Assembly: GCA_016292135.1 (NCBI GenBank)
Contig: JAEFAZ010000009.1
Location: 33,821 to 97,820 of the forward strand
Source of the DNA: Saccharofermentans sp.
GTDB taxonomy: Bacteria; Bacillota; Clostridia; Saccharofermentanales; Saccharofermentanaceae
DNA length: 64,000 nucleotides
Direction of reading: 5' to 3'
The notes beneath the pieces are model-generated. The model ran no database searches. It was not told the origin of the DNA and saw only the letters and a program-made list of their open reading frames with translations. Below, in pieces: positions 53,624 to 64,000 of the stretch. Every line of letters begins with the position of its first letter. Within the stretch, counting starts at the first letter, position 1. The translations under genes and the position numbers were made by a program.

Positions 53624-55723
53624 TCAGGTATCGATGTTAGCGAGTTTGGCGTTCTGCTGGATGAATTCCTTACGGGGCTCTACCTGATCGCCCATCAGGA
53701 GCGTGAATGTCTCGTCTGCAGCCTGTGCGTCCTCAAGAGTAACCTTCAGGAGCTTACGGGTAACGGGATTCATGGTTGTCTCCCAAAGCTGCTCTGAACT
53801 CATCTCACCAAGACCCTTAAATCTCTGGATGGAAGGATTCTCCCACTTATGCTCAGCCTTGATCTGCTCTACTTCCTTATCGTCGTATGCATAATATGCT
53901 TCTTCGCCCTTGTAGACCTTATAGAGAGGCGGGCAAGCGATATAAACATAGCCGCCGTCTACGAGAGGTCTTAAGTATCTGAAGAAGAATGTAAGGAGCA
54001 GTGTCCTGATGTGAGATCCGTCGACATCGGCATCTGCCATGATGATGCACTTATGGTATCTCAGCTTGCTTGCATCGAATTCATCTCCGATACCTGCACC
54101 GAGAGCCATAACTACAGGCTGGAGCTTCTCGTTGGAATAAACTTTATCGATCCTGGCCTTCTCAACATTGAGCATCTTACCCCAGAGAGGCAGGATAGCC
54201 TGATATTTACGCTCTCTTCCCTGCTTTGCAGATCCGCCTGCGGAGTCACCCTCAACGATGAAGATCTCACAGAACTCGGCTTCGTTGGACTGGCAGTCGG
54301 CAAGCTTTCCGGGCAGTGAGTTATTCTCGAATACTGTCTTTCTTCTGGTGAGTTCTCTTGCCTTCTTTGCAGCGTCTCTGGCTCTGGAAGCAGAAAGACA
54401 CTTATCCATGATGAGCTTAGCCATATCGGGATGCTCTTCCAGGTATTCGGAGAGCTTCTCGTTTACTACGCCTTCTACCATGGGTCTTACTTCGGCATTA
54501 CCGAGCTTGCTCTTGGTCTGGCCTTCGAACTGGGGATCAGGAAGCTTAACGGAGATAATAGCAGCAAGACCTTCTCTCGTATCCTCGCCCTGAAGCTTGG
54601 GATCGTTATCTTTAAGGAACTTGTACTTCCTGGCATAATCGTTGATTACCTTGGTCATGGAAGTCCTGAAACCGGTAAGATGCGTACCGCCTTCAGGAGT
54701 CGCGATGTTATTGGCATAGCAGTAAACGGTCTCCTGATAAGAATCGTTGTACTGCAGAGCGATCTCAACGAAGCATTCGCCTGATTTTGTTGCGAAATAA
54801 ATGGGCTTCTCGTTGATAGGCTGCTTATGGCGGTTCAGATATTCAACGAAAGATACGATACCGCCGTCATAGTGCAGATGCTTATTTACAGGCTCTTCTC
54901 CTCTGTCATCGATAAGATCGATCGTAACTTCCTTATTGAGGAAAGCCATTTCCCTGTATCTGGTGATCATGGAATCAAAGTCGAAAGTGATATCAGGGAA
55001 GATGGAGTTATCAGGGATAAATGTTGTAGTCGTACCTGTATCAGAAGGATCGCATTCACCGATAACATGGAGAGGAACCGTTGTAACGCCCTTTTCGAAC
55101 TGGATATCGTAGATCTTTCCTTCTCTTTTTACCTGTACGCTCATATGGTCTGAAAGAGCGTTAACTACTGATGCGCCAACACCGTGAAGACCACCGGAAA
55201 TACTGTATGCTCCGCCGCCGAACTTACCGCCTGCGTGGAGTATGGTATGTACTACTTCGACCGTAGGAATGCCCTGTTTGGGGTGGATTCCTACAGGAAT
55301 ACCGGATCCGTTATCAACTACGGTTACGCTGCCGTCTTTATTGAGCGTAACAGTGATGGTATCGCATCTTCCTGCAAGCGCTTCATCGACGGAATTTGCA
55401 ACGATCTCGTATACAAGATGATGGAGTCCTCTCGGAGTCGTATCACCGATATACATTCCGGGTCTCTTACGGACGGCTTCAAGGCCTTCCAAGACCTGGA
55501 TATCGCCCTCGTCGTATTCGCTGTTATTGGATGTGTCGAACTCGTCCTGGCCTTCGGATACTTCCTTGACATCGTCGAGCTTCTCCTCGGCAAAATCCTC
55601 GGTCAAGGCCCTGGGATTCTCGGCGAGATTACGGAGTTCATCGGAATCAGACTCCTCTACAGGCTGAAAATACAGGTCTACTTCGCCTGTATTCTTCTTT
55701 TCTTCGTTAATGTTGTCACTCAT
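53624..55723 (-). CDS. gyrB: DNA gyrase subunit B with acidic N-terminal extension
   Basis: A 699-residue GyrB. The usual start of the ATPase domain ([19 protein letters not shown]) appears only at about residue 75; the first ~68 residues are a strongly acidic extension (e.g. [20 protein letters not shown]). Other motifs: [12 protein letters not shown] and the ATP-lid [14 protein letters not shown], Toprim [16 protein letters not shown] and [11 protein letters not shown], and the C-terminal QRFKGLGEM. It supplies ATP turnover for negative supercoiling with GyrA, which is not in the window. Good AGAGG site before the ATG. Lies downstream of remB. Confidence 0.95.
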   Translation of the reverse strand: MSDNINEEKKNTGEVDLYFQPVEESDSDELRNLAENPRALTEDFAEEKLDDVKEVSEGQDEFDTSNNSEYDEGDIQVLEGLEAVRKRPGMYIGDTTPRGLHHLVYEIVANSVDEALAGRCDTITVTLNKDGSVTVVDNGSGIPVGIHPKQGIPTVEVVHTILHAGGKFGGGAYSISGGLHGVGASVVNALSDHMSVQVKREGKIYDIQFEKGVTTVPLHVIGECDPSDTGTTTTFIPDNSIFPDITFDFDSMITRYREMAFLNKEVTIDLIDDRGEEPVNKHLHYDGGIVSFVEYLNRHKQPINEKPIYFATKSGECFVEIALQYNDSYQETVYCYANNIATPEGGTHLTGFRTSMTKVINDYARKYKFLKDNDPKLQGEDTREGLAAIISVKLPDPQFEGQTKSKLGNAEVRPMVEGVVNEKLSEYLEEHPDMAKLIMDKCLSASRARDAAKKARELTRRKTVFENNSLPGKLADCQSNEAEFCEIFIVEGDSAGGSAKQGRERKYQAILPLWGKMLNVEKARIDKVYSNEKLQPVVMALGAGIGDEFDASKLRYHKCIIMADADVDGSHIRTLLLTFFFRYLRPLVDGGYVYIACPPLYKVYKGEEAYYAYDDKEVEQIKAEHKWENPSIQRFKGLGEMSSEQLWETTMNPVTRKLLKVTLEDAQAADETFTLLMGDQVEPRKEFIQQNAKLANIDT

Positions 55724-55783
55724 GCTCTAACCTCTTGTATTCATTATATTTGTAACAATGTTAAATGCCGTGATCAGCTGTTT

Positions 55784-56026
55784 TCACATGGATTCGAGTC
55801 TCTTTAATAGTACTGATGCGGATATCGAACAAACATAAGTTTTATCGTCCGCGATCACCAGGCTTTCCGGAATATCCTTGGTCAGATACTGCAGTCTGCC
55901 GTTCTCATCTTCAGCCCTCATAAAAGCGGCGATATTACCCGATACGGGATCGGCCGTGGAAAGATCAACTACGGCAGAAACGCTCTTAAGAGGTATGGAC
56001 TTGTCATCTTCAATATGAACGTACAT
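55784..56026 (-). CDS. remB: RemB-like DUF370 protein (YaaB)
   Basis: An 80-residue protein beginning MYVHIEDDKSIPLKSVSAVVDL, typical of the DUF370/RemB family found between recF and gyrB in Firmicutes. RemA/RemB proteins regulate matrix and osmolyte genes in Bacillus; the role in Clostridia is not established. Its place in the recF-gyrB gap strongly supports the assignment. Confidence 0.85.
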   Translation of the reverse strand: MYVHIEDDKSIPLKSVSAVVDLSTADPVSGNIAAFMRAEDENGRLQYLTKDIPESLVIADDKTYVCSISASVLLKRLESM

Positions 56027-56087
56027 ATGATCACCAGACCATATTATACCATAATATGCTTATTACAAGAATTATATACTGCTGAAT

Positions 56088-57296
56088 TTAGGAGTTTTCA
56101 GCGACCGTTCCGTTGTCAACATGATAGTATCTGACATCGTTATCGAAGAACCTGCCGCTTCCCTCTTTATCCGTACAGGTGATGAATATCTGGGCATCCT
56201 TCATGAGATCCACGATCTTCTGTCTTCTGGAAGAATCCAGTTCTGAGAATACATCATCAAGCAGAAGGATCGGGGTGGAGGAGACGAACTTTCTTACTAT
56301 CTCGAGTTCTGCAGCTTTCAGCGACAGAGCAGCGGACCTTTGCTGGCCCTGCGAGGCATAATCCTTGGCAGGCATGCCGTTTATGAGGATAGTCAGGTCA
56401 TCCTTATGCGTCCCGACGGAAGAAACTCCTCTTTCTATGTCGCTCTTGCGTGCATTCTGCAGTCTTGAAAGAATATGATCAGACAATATGCCCTTAATCT
56501 TCGCATAATCGCCCTCTGAGAGGCCATAAGACATATAGACGGTAAGATTATCATTTTCAACGAGGAAAGCCTTCAGAAGGTCTATACAGCCCGATATCGT
56601 GTTATATGTGATCTTGAGCTCCTCTTTGCTGTCAGATATCAGGAGATGATCTTCTGCAGCATATTGAGACAGAAGGAGAACAAACCTGTATCTTGCAAGG
56701 ATTATGTCAGCTGACGTATCGGCGATGGCAAAATCGAGCATATTGAGTTCCATCTCACCGCTGCCCTTATAGGCCTGGTCGAATTTCAGCTTCTTCAGGA
56801 AGTTGTTTTTCTGGACCGAAAGGCGCCTTATGGTGTAAAGATGATTGAGATAAGTAGGGGAGACCTTGGTGATGAGCGAGTTGAGGAACCTTCTCCTGTT
56901 TACCGGGAGACTCTTGACTATCTTAAGGTCCTCAGGAGTGAATATAACAGTGTTACAAACGTTGATATATTCGGCTGTTTTGGCAACTTTGATGTTATCT
57001 ACATAAAGTTCCTTCGTATCGGTCGCAAGACTGTATTCTACCCTCAGATCCGCCGTGGACCCGTCATCATCTTCGGCGATTATCTCTATCCTGTAGCTGT
57101 CCTGCCCGAACTTGATCATGTCCTGGTCGCGGGAATTACGGCAGGATTCAAGTCCTGTTCCGTAACATACCGCATCGATGAGATTTGTCTTTCCCTGGGC
57201 ATTATTGCCGTAAAGGATATTAACAGAAGGCCCGACCGTCATGTCGAGCCTTCCGTAATTTCTGTAATCGTTAAGGATGATCCTTGTTATCTTCAT
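56088..57296 (-). CDS. recF: DNA replication and repair protein RecF
   Basis: A 402-residue RecF. Walker A LYGNNAQGKTNLIDAV near residues 29-44, signature YASQGQQRSAALSLKAAEL near 317-335 and Walker B PILLLDDVFSELDSSRR near 345-361. It loads RecA at gaps. The ATG overlaps the dnaN stop by one base (TAATG). The small S4-domain yaaA gene often found between dnaN and recF is absent. Confidence 0.95.
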   Translation of the reverse strand: MKITRIILNDYRNYGRLDMTVGPSVNILYGNNAQGKTNLIDAVCYGTGLESCRNSRDQDMIKFGQDSYRIEIIAEDDDGSTADLRVEYSLATDTKELYVDNIKVAKTAEYINVCNTVIFTPEDLKIVKSLPVNRRRFLNSLITKVSPTYLNHLYTIRRLSVQKNNFLKKLKFDQAYKGSGEMELNMLDFAIADTSADIILARYRFVLLLSQYAAEDHLLISDSKEELKITYNTISGCIDLLKAFLVENDNLTVYMSYGLSEGDYAKIKGILSDHILSRLQNARKSDIERGVSSVGTHKDDLTILINGMPAKDYASQGQQRSAALSLKAAELEIVRKFVSSTPILLLDDVFSELDSSRRQKIVDLMKDAQIFITCTDKEGSGRFFDNDVRYYHVDNGTVAENS

Positions 57297-58405
57297 TATC
57301 TTCTTACGGGAAGGATCAGATAGATAAATTCTTCTCCCTCAACAGGCTTAATGAGACAAGGTCCCTGGTTACCTGAGAATTCGATCCTGATCTTCTCGCT
57401 GGTTACGTTCTTCAAAGCATCCAGCAGGAACTTGACATTGAAATCGATATCAAATGAAGATCCTTCTATCTCAGCATCGATAGGCTCATCCATGATGCCG
57501 TTCTCAGTCTTGGCAGATACGATGATATCGTTGCCGTCGCTGTGAAGCTGGACAGGAGACTGTGACTTCTCTGTATTCATTATGATGAGGGCAGCTCTGT
57601 CACATGCTGCAAGAACAGCCTTGCAGTCACAGACGACTACTGATGTGGGATTCTTGGAGATAATGGAATCAACATTGATGAAATCACCGTCGATGAGTCT
57701 TGATATGATCCTTACGTCACCCATATCGAAAAGAAGATGCTGGGAAGACATGTAGATAACGATCTCGGAATCTTCTTCATCAGAAAGGATCTTGGCAATC
57801 TCGCTCAATGTCTTGCCGGGAACGATATAGTTGATGACAGGGAAGTCCTGACCCATATCTGCTCTGTTGACAGCCATCCTGAATCCGTCTACGGATACGA
57901 TGGACATGATGTGTCCGTCAGATGTGATGTTGCTTCCGGTAAGGACTCTTCTTGCTGCATCCTTGGATACTGCGAAGTTTGTATGGTTTATCATGTCCTT
58001 AAGGATCTTCTGTGATACGACGAGCTTGCTGTCAGCATTATCGATAACAGGGATCTTAGGGAAGGGTTCTGAATCCAGACCGTTGATCTTAAACTTGGAA
58101 TTGGCACAGGATACCTTCAGTGAGAAATTAGCATCAGTCTCGATATCGACCATCTCATCAGGAAGCTTCTTGACCAGGTCTCCGAAGAACTTGGATAATA
58201 CGACAACGGATCCCTTCTCCTTAACATCTGCATCGATGAATGCCTCGATACCTGTCTGAAGATCATAACCTGTCAGCTTGATGCCGTTATCTGTTGTCTC
58301 TAAAAGGATACCGCTCAGTATAGGTACTGTGGAATTATTACTAACTGCTCTTTGTACTGTGGATACAGCATCGGAAAGAGTATCTTTACTGCATGAAAAT
58401 TTCAT
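57296..58405 (-). CDS. dnaN: DNA polymerase III sliding clamp, beta subunit
   Basis: A 369-residue clamp, of normal length, with three repeated domains. It begins MKFSCSKDTLSDAVSTVQRAV and ends with the typical MKPV-like LIKPVEGEEFIYLILPVR. The clamp encircles DNA and tethers the replicative polymerase. Translationally coupled to recF. The 328-nt gap upstream is a candidate oriC. Confidence 0.96.
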   Translation of the reverse strand: MKFSCSKDTLSDAVSTVQRAVSNNSTVPILSGILLETTDNGIKLTGYDLQTGIEAFIDADVKEKGSVVVLSKFFGDLVKKLPDEMVDIETDANFSLKVSCANSKFKINGLDSEPFPKIPVIDNADSKLVVSQKILKDMINHTNFAVSKDAARRVLTGSNITSDGHIMSIVSVDGFRMAVNRADMGQDFPVINYIVPGKTLSEIAKILSDEEDSEIVIYMSSQHLLFDMGDVRIISRLIDGDFINVDSIISKNPTSVVVCDCKAVLAACDRAALIIMNTEKSQSPVQLHSDGNDIIVSAKTENGIMDEPIDAEIEGSSFDIDFNVKFLLDALKNVTSEKIRIEFSGNQGPCLIKPVEGEEFIYLILPVRR

Positions 58406-58733
58406 ATGTCATCCTTCCTGTTAAAAATATATTACAAAGAAGATTATATAATAAAAATCACATGAAATAAATACCTCAGCTCCATATTGAGACGGCATTA
58501 TGCAGGTGTTTTTGATTGATCATTTCATATGTTCAAGTATTCAATATAAGTCATATGCGTTCACAATGTTTATAACCCAAAAAACGCCTTTAGATACAGG
58601 AATTTGCTATGTTTGTAATAGTGTTAAATTTCGGGTTTTGAACGTAGATAATATAGTCATTAACGACATCCGAAAATTTTGAACAATCCGTCTACTCCAA
58701 AGTTATAAACATCTGAACAAAATTTGTAGAAAG
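58406..58733. other. oriC: AT-rich dnaA-dnaN spacer, candidate oriC
   Basis: A 328-bp AT-rich, gene-free region between dnaA and dnaN. I find no perfect DnaA box (TTATCCACA) but two TTATAAACA sequences in opposite orientation, at 58567-58575 (complement) and 58703-58711. By position and composition it is the best oriC candidate; the 103-bp gap upstream of dnaA is the alternative or second part. Confidence 0.45.
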
Positions 58734-60074
58734 TTATCCTTCAGTCATTCTCTTCATTATGTCTGAAGCGGTCTGTCTTAACTGAGGATTGTTGACAACT
58801 ATATCGCAGCTGTGAAGAACAGTCGAATGTTTTCTTCCGCCGAAGATCTCACCGATCCTGTCGAGAGTCATCTGGAGATGGTCACGGCAAAGATACATCG
58901 CGATATTACGTGCCTCGGTTACATCAGCGCGTCTTAACTGTGAAGTCAGAGTCTCGGGAGACAATCCGAAGTACTTGGATACAGCCTTGATTATCATCTC
59001 CGGAGTGATGAACTTTTCGGTAACAGGGGAGATGAGAGGGGAGAGGATCTTCTTAGTCGTATCAAGATCGATCTTGCCGTCTTCCGTAAGAGAAGTGAAA
59101 GACGATAATGTATTGAAGGCTCCGTTAAGCTGTCTTATGTTGACCGTTATGTTTTCGCAGACATAATTTGTTATCTCATCATCGAAAACGAGACCAGCCG
59201 CATTGCACTTAGAAAGGAAGATGGCTTTTCTGGTCTCAAAATCCGGGGGCTGGATATCCATCATGATACCGCTCTGGAATCTTGACGTGAGCCTGTTATC
59301 GAGTTCAGTCAGGTTGTTGGGAGCCTTATCGCTCGTGATGACGATCTGCTTGCCCTGGCTTATGAGTTCCTCAAATGTGTTGAAGAATTCTGTCTGGGTA
59401 CCTTCCTTGCCGATAAGGAACTGGATATCGTCTATAAGGAGAATGTCGACTGATCTGTATACATTACGGAATGCTTCATAGTTCTTGTTCTTCATGCAGG
59501 CGACGAAGGCATTCGTAAAGGCCTCACATGTCGTATAAAGAATATTCTTATTCGGGAAATGACAGGATGCTTCGTAGCCGATGGCCTTCATGAGATGTGT
59601 CTTGCCGAGTCCGGAATTACCCCAGAGATAGAGGGGGTTACGCTGCTTCTGGCCGGGGTTCTTGGAGACTGAAACTGCGGATGCATAAGCAAACCTGTTA
59701 CAGTCACCTACAACGAAATTTGAGAATGTGAACTCATCGTTTATCTCCATGGGTGAAGACATGGAAGCCCTTCTGCTTGCAGCCTGATCGGAAACGACAG
59801 TCGCGTTGACCGCATTCTGGTCGCCTTCCATAACGAACTTGACGTTGATAGCCTTATTGCCGGAAACAGTCCTTAAAGCGCTTTGGATTATGTCACCTAA
59901 TTCCTTTCCCTTGAGAAGGCTCAGGGAATACTCGTCTCTTGCAGAAAGGACGAGGACAGAGGAACTTTCATGTTCTGTCTTGAGTTTGCCTATGATGCTG
60001 TCCAGAGTAACCTTGTTGATGCGGTTATCATACTTAAGAAGTTCTTTGGTGTCTTCCCATAAGTTCTTGTTCAT
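58734..60074 (-). CDS. dnaA: Chromosomal replication initiator DnaA
   Basis: A 446-residue DnaA. Domain I is at 1-75 with a short linker; Walker A NSGLGKTHLMKAIG near 150-163; Walker B IDILLIDDIQFLIGKEG; the domain IV DNA-binding signature RDHLQMTLDRIGEIFGGRKHSTVLHSC near 395-421. It opens oriC. It is the first of the leftward dnaA-dnaN-recF-remB-gyrB series and is divergent from a sortase gene, where other Firmicutes have rpmH-side genes. Confidence 0.96.
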   Translation of the reverse strand: MNKNLWEDTKELLKYDNRINKVTLDSIIGKLKTEHESSSVLVLSARDEYSLSLLKGKELGDIIQSALRTVSGNKAINVKFVMEGDQNAVNATVVSDQAASRRASMSSPMEINDEFTFSNFVVGDCNRFAYASAVSVSKNPGQKQRNPLYLWGNSGLGKTHLMKAIGYEASCHFPNKNILYTTCEAFTNAFVACMKNKNYEAFRNVYRSVDILLIDDIQFLIGKEGTQTEFFNTFEELISQGKQIVITSDKAPNNLTELDNRLTSRFQSGIMMDIQPPDFETRKAIFLSKCNAAGLVFDDEITNYVCENITVNIRQLNGAFNTLSSFTSLTEDGKIDLDTTKKILSPLISPVTEKFITPEMIIKAVSKYFGLSPETLTSQLRRADVTEARNIAMYLCRDHLQMTLDRIGEIFGGRKHSTVLHSCDIVVNNPQLRQTASDIMKRMTEG

Positions 60075-60177
60075 GATAGGTGACCTGCTTCCTCATAGCG
60101 AAAAGTATGTACATAATATCACGGATAAGGGATATAATGGTACCGTAATTTTGCGACGGAGAGCATTAATTTTCACC

Positions 60178-60960
60178 ATGAAGGTCATCGAAGACTCAAG
60201 GAAGGCCAAAAGGGACAAAAACAGGGGAGGAAGTAATGTCCTTCTGATCCTTGCGGCTGTACTTATCCTGACCGGTATCATATGCCTCCTAATAGAGCCG
60301 ATCAAGAGCTGGAGAAGACAGAAGATAACGTCGGATGCCCTTGGCGCGGTTGCTTCCGAGATCACACAGGAAAGCCTTCTGACTATGGGAGATGACGCCG
60401 TCATCACCTATGTGGTTCCCAAGGAAGGCAATGAGGTGGCAGGGGAGAGCTACGACTACTACGGCGATGACGAGGAGGACATCCTTGCCTTGAAGCAACA
60501 GGTGGAAGACAAAGAGAAGAACCTTCCCAGCAAGGTAGTCCTGACTTGTGCCGGGATCCTCAAGATCGAAAAGATAGACCTCGAACTCCCTGTCTGGACC
60601 GAGAGCAGCAGGATAGCCTTAAGATACGGACTGGGACTCTACGAAGACTCCGTTCTGCCGGGCGAAAAGGGCAATTCCACCATCTTAGGCCACAGAAACC
60701 AACATACCGGCACGATGTTCTACAGGCTCAAGGAAGTCAAGGCCGGGGACCGCGTTGATTTCATAACTGCCGATGGTCACGAACTCCTCTTTACCGTCGA
60801 CGAGGTGAAGATAGTCAACTCAAAGGAGCTTTTGGATCACATCACCGGCGACATAACTGACAGTATACAACTTACCCTCGTAACTTGTGCAAATGGCGAA
60901 CAAGGCTATGGAGAAGGGGCCAGAAGACTTGTAATATGTCATATGTCGCAGGAATACTGA
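60178..60960 (+). CDS. Sortase family transpeptidase
   Basis: A 260-residue sortase. An N-terminal membrane anchor lies at about 19-40 (NVLLILAAVLILTGIICLLI), followed by a linker rich in acidic residues (YDYYGDDEED) and the beta-barrel domain from ~117. Catalytic His172 in ILGHRNQHTG, Cys237 in TLVTCANG, Arg249/250 in GARRLVI. It cuts cell-wall sorting signals and links proteins to peptidoglycan or pili. The start at 60178 follows GGAGAG at a long 15 nt; a much longer frame to the left is antisense to dnaA. A TATAAT lies at 60133-60138. Confidence 0.9.
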   Translation: MKVIEDSRKAKRDKNRGGSNVLLILAAVLILTGIICLLIEPIKSWRRQKITSDALGAVASEITQESLLTMGDDAVITYVVPKEGNEVAGESYDYYGDDEEDILALKQQVEDKEKNLPSKVVLTCAGILKIEKIDLELPVWTESSRIALRYGLGLYEDSVLPGEKGNSTILGHRNQHTGTMFYRLKEVKAGDRVDFITADGHELLFTVDEVKIVNSKELLDHITGDITDSIQLTLVTCANGEQGYGEGARRLVICHMSQEY

Positions 60961-61012
60961 TTATGTTATATAATTGCTTTGTTAATTTTTTACCTTCCGG
61001 AGGGATTTATAT

Positions 61013-62293
61013 ATGGTAACCGCAATAGTCGGCGCCAATTGGGGCGACGAAGGCAAGGGCAAGATAACTGACCTGCTCGCAAACGAGTCTGATGTAGTAA
61101 TCAGATTTCAGGGCGGAGCAAACGCAGGTCACACGATCATCAACGATCACGGAAGGTTCGCACTTCATCTGATGCCTTCAGGTGTCTGCCACGAGAATAT
61201 CGTTAACATCATCGGCAACGGTGTTGCTCTCGACATCCGTAAGTTCATAAACGAGTATAACGACATCAAGGAGAAGGGCCTTAACCCTCAGCTCCTGGTA
61301 TCCGACAGGGTTCAGGTTGTTATGCCTTATCATGTAGATTTCGATAAGTTTGAGGAAGAAAGACTCGGCGGCAAGGCTTTTGGTTCTACCAAGTCCGGTA
61401 TCGCACCTTTCTTCTCCGACAAATATGCCAAGATCGGTTTCCAGGTTTCCGAGCTTTTCAATGAGGAGACCCTGGCTGAGAAGATCGAGCGCGTCCTTGA
61501 GATCAAGAACGCTCTTCTCGTAAACCTCTACCACAAGGACCCCATCGATAAGGATGAGCTCTTAGCTGAGATGTTAGAGCAGGGAAGACTTATCAAGCCT
61601 TTCGTTACCAACACTCAGGCTTACCTCTACGAGGCACTGAAGGAGGGCAAGAAGATCCTCCTCGAAGGCCAGCTCGGTACAATGAAGGATCCTGACATGG
61701 GCATCTACCCCATGGTCACATCATCTTCGACACTCGCAGGCTACGGCTGCGTCGGCGCAGGTATCCCGCCTTATGAGATCAAGAAGATCGTAGTCGTTAC
61801 CAAGGCTTATTCTTCCGCAGTAGGCGGCGGAGCGTTCGTCTCCGAGATCCTCGACGAAGATGTTGCCAAGGAATTAAGAGACAGAGGCGGTGACAAGGGC
61901 GAGTACGGCGCAACGACAGGCCGTCCCAGAAGAGTAGGCTGGTTCGACTGTGTAGCCACACGCTACGGCGTAAGGCTCCAGGGCGGAACGGATGTCGCTC
62001 TCACAAACCTCGACGTTCTGGGCTATCTGGATAAGATCCCCGTCTGCACAGGCTACGAGCTCGACGGCAAGGTCATCAAGGACTTCCCGAATCCCACGGA
62101 CCTCGACAGATGCAAACCCGTGATCGAATACTTACCTTCCTGGAAGGGCAAGGGCGAGATCAGGGGACTCACGGACTACGACAAGCTCCCCAAGGAAGCT
62201 CAGGACTACGTAGAGTTCATCGAAAAAGAGATCGGCGTACATATCTCCATCGTTTCAACGGGACCCGTAAGAGAAGAGATCATCAGGAGATAA
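61013..62293 (+). CDS. purA: Adenylosuccinate synthetase
   Basis: A 426-residue PurA. The N-terminus MVTAIVGANWGDEGKGKITDLLA carries the GTP-binding GDEGKGK; then GGANAGHTI, GTTGR-type GATTGRPRRVGWFD near 303-316 and the C-terminal TGPVREE. It joins IMP and aspartate with GTP to form adenylosuccinate, the first step to AMP. ATG has GGAGG upstream. Only 6 nt separate it from guaA, so both branches from IMP are made from one transcript. Confidence 0.97.
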   Translation: MVTAIVGANWGDEGKGKITDLLANESDVVIRFQGGANAGHTIINDHGRFALHLMPSGVCHENIVNIIGNGVALDIRKFINEYNDIKEKGLNPQLLVSDRVQVVMPYHVDFDKFEEERLGGKAFGSTKSGIAPFFSDKYAKIGFQVSELFNEETLAEKIERVLEIKNALLVNLYHKDPIDKDELLAEMLEQGRLIKPFVTNTQAYLYEALKEGKKILLEGQLGTMKDPDMGIYPMVTSSSTLAGYGCVGAGIPPYEIKKIVVVTKAYSSAVGGGAFVSEILDEDVAKELRDRGGDKGEYGATTGRPRRVGWFDCVATRYGVRLQGGTDVALTNLDVLGYLDKIPVCTGYELDGKVIKDFPNPTDLDRCKPVIEYLPSWKGKGEIRGLTDYDKLPKEAQDYVEFIEKEIGVHISIVSTGPVREEIIRR

Positions 62294-62299
62294 CAAAGG

Positions 62300-63844
<1,545 letters not shown>

Positions 63845-63858
63845 CATACAGAAATCTC

Positions 63859-63892
63859 AAGAAGCCTGAAATCATTGCGTTTCAGGCTTCTT
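63859..63892 (+). terminator. Rho-independent terminator of purA-guaA
   Basis: Stem AAGAAGCCTGAAA / TTTCAGGCTTCTT with an 8-nt loop and a T-rich tail, 15 nt after guaA. I see no gene in 63893-64000. Confidence 0.9.
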
Positions 63893-64000
63893 TATTTGCT
63901 CCGTGAGTTCAAAATGAGTTCAAAACGTTTTTTAATAGAATAATCAGAAGATTATTTCTAGTGTGTTCTGTTGTCTCTAAATGTATGCGTTATTCATTCG

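Noticed and set aside
59806..60177. Long N-terminal extension of the sortase frame
   Set aside because: It runs antisense through dnaA with no ribosome site; the membrane anchor and sortase fold begin at 60178.

Overview
The window looks like a Gram-positive Clostridia chromosome (Bacillota; an Oscillospirales or Lachnospiraceae-like gut or rumen anaerobe is my inference). Supporting signs are the block dnaA-dnaN-recF-remB-gyrB, a sortase, many Sec lipoproteins, strong AGGAGG ribosome sites, a two-subunit transketolase, xylose/xyloside genes and a cellulose-binding-like module. No 16S gene is present, so the genus stays open.

Region 1 (1-10 kb) is carbohydrate use: a GH3 glycosidase cut by the window edge, a divergent AraC regulator, a sugar ABC importer (two permeases and a binding lipoprotein), a DUF624 membrane protein, then an xylB-transketolase N/C operon feeding the pentose phosphate pathway. 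Region 2 (10-29.4 kb) is mixed housekeeping and surface genes: three GNATs, an AzgA-type purine permease, hydrolases, a run of lipoproteins with a tandem pair of leucine-rich-repeat/transglutaminase-like proteins, a MATE exporter, an ABC exporter next to 11-bp phased repeats, and two decayed genes.

Region 3 (29.67-50.07 kb) is an integrated mobilizable element of about 20.4 kb in tRNA-Ser(UGA). It has a tyrosine integrase, AlpA/Xis-like protein, MOBQ relaxase, accessory protein, an oriT with a recognisable nic site, 23-bp att repeats and matching arm-type repeats at both ends, but no conjugation machinery. Its cargo is a 3057-residue secreted Rhs protein with cellulose-binding-like and lectin-like domains and a GIY-YIG nuclease tip, a candidate immunity gene, remnants of an older displaced Rhs tip with TNT toxin motifs, a HEPN/Toprim protein and a HigBA-type toxin-antitoxin pair whose antitoxin carries a metallopeptidase domain. 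Integrase and tRNA remnants on both sides show that tRNA-Ser has been hit repeatedly.

Region 4 (50.4-64 kb) is the origin region: a lipoprotein, parB, parA, two perfect parS sites, gyrB (with an acidic N-terminal extension), remB, recF, dnaN, an AT-rich candidate oriC and dnaA, all leftward. Facing away to the right are a sortase, purA and guaA. The strand switch at about 60.1 kb fits bidirectional replication starting here.
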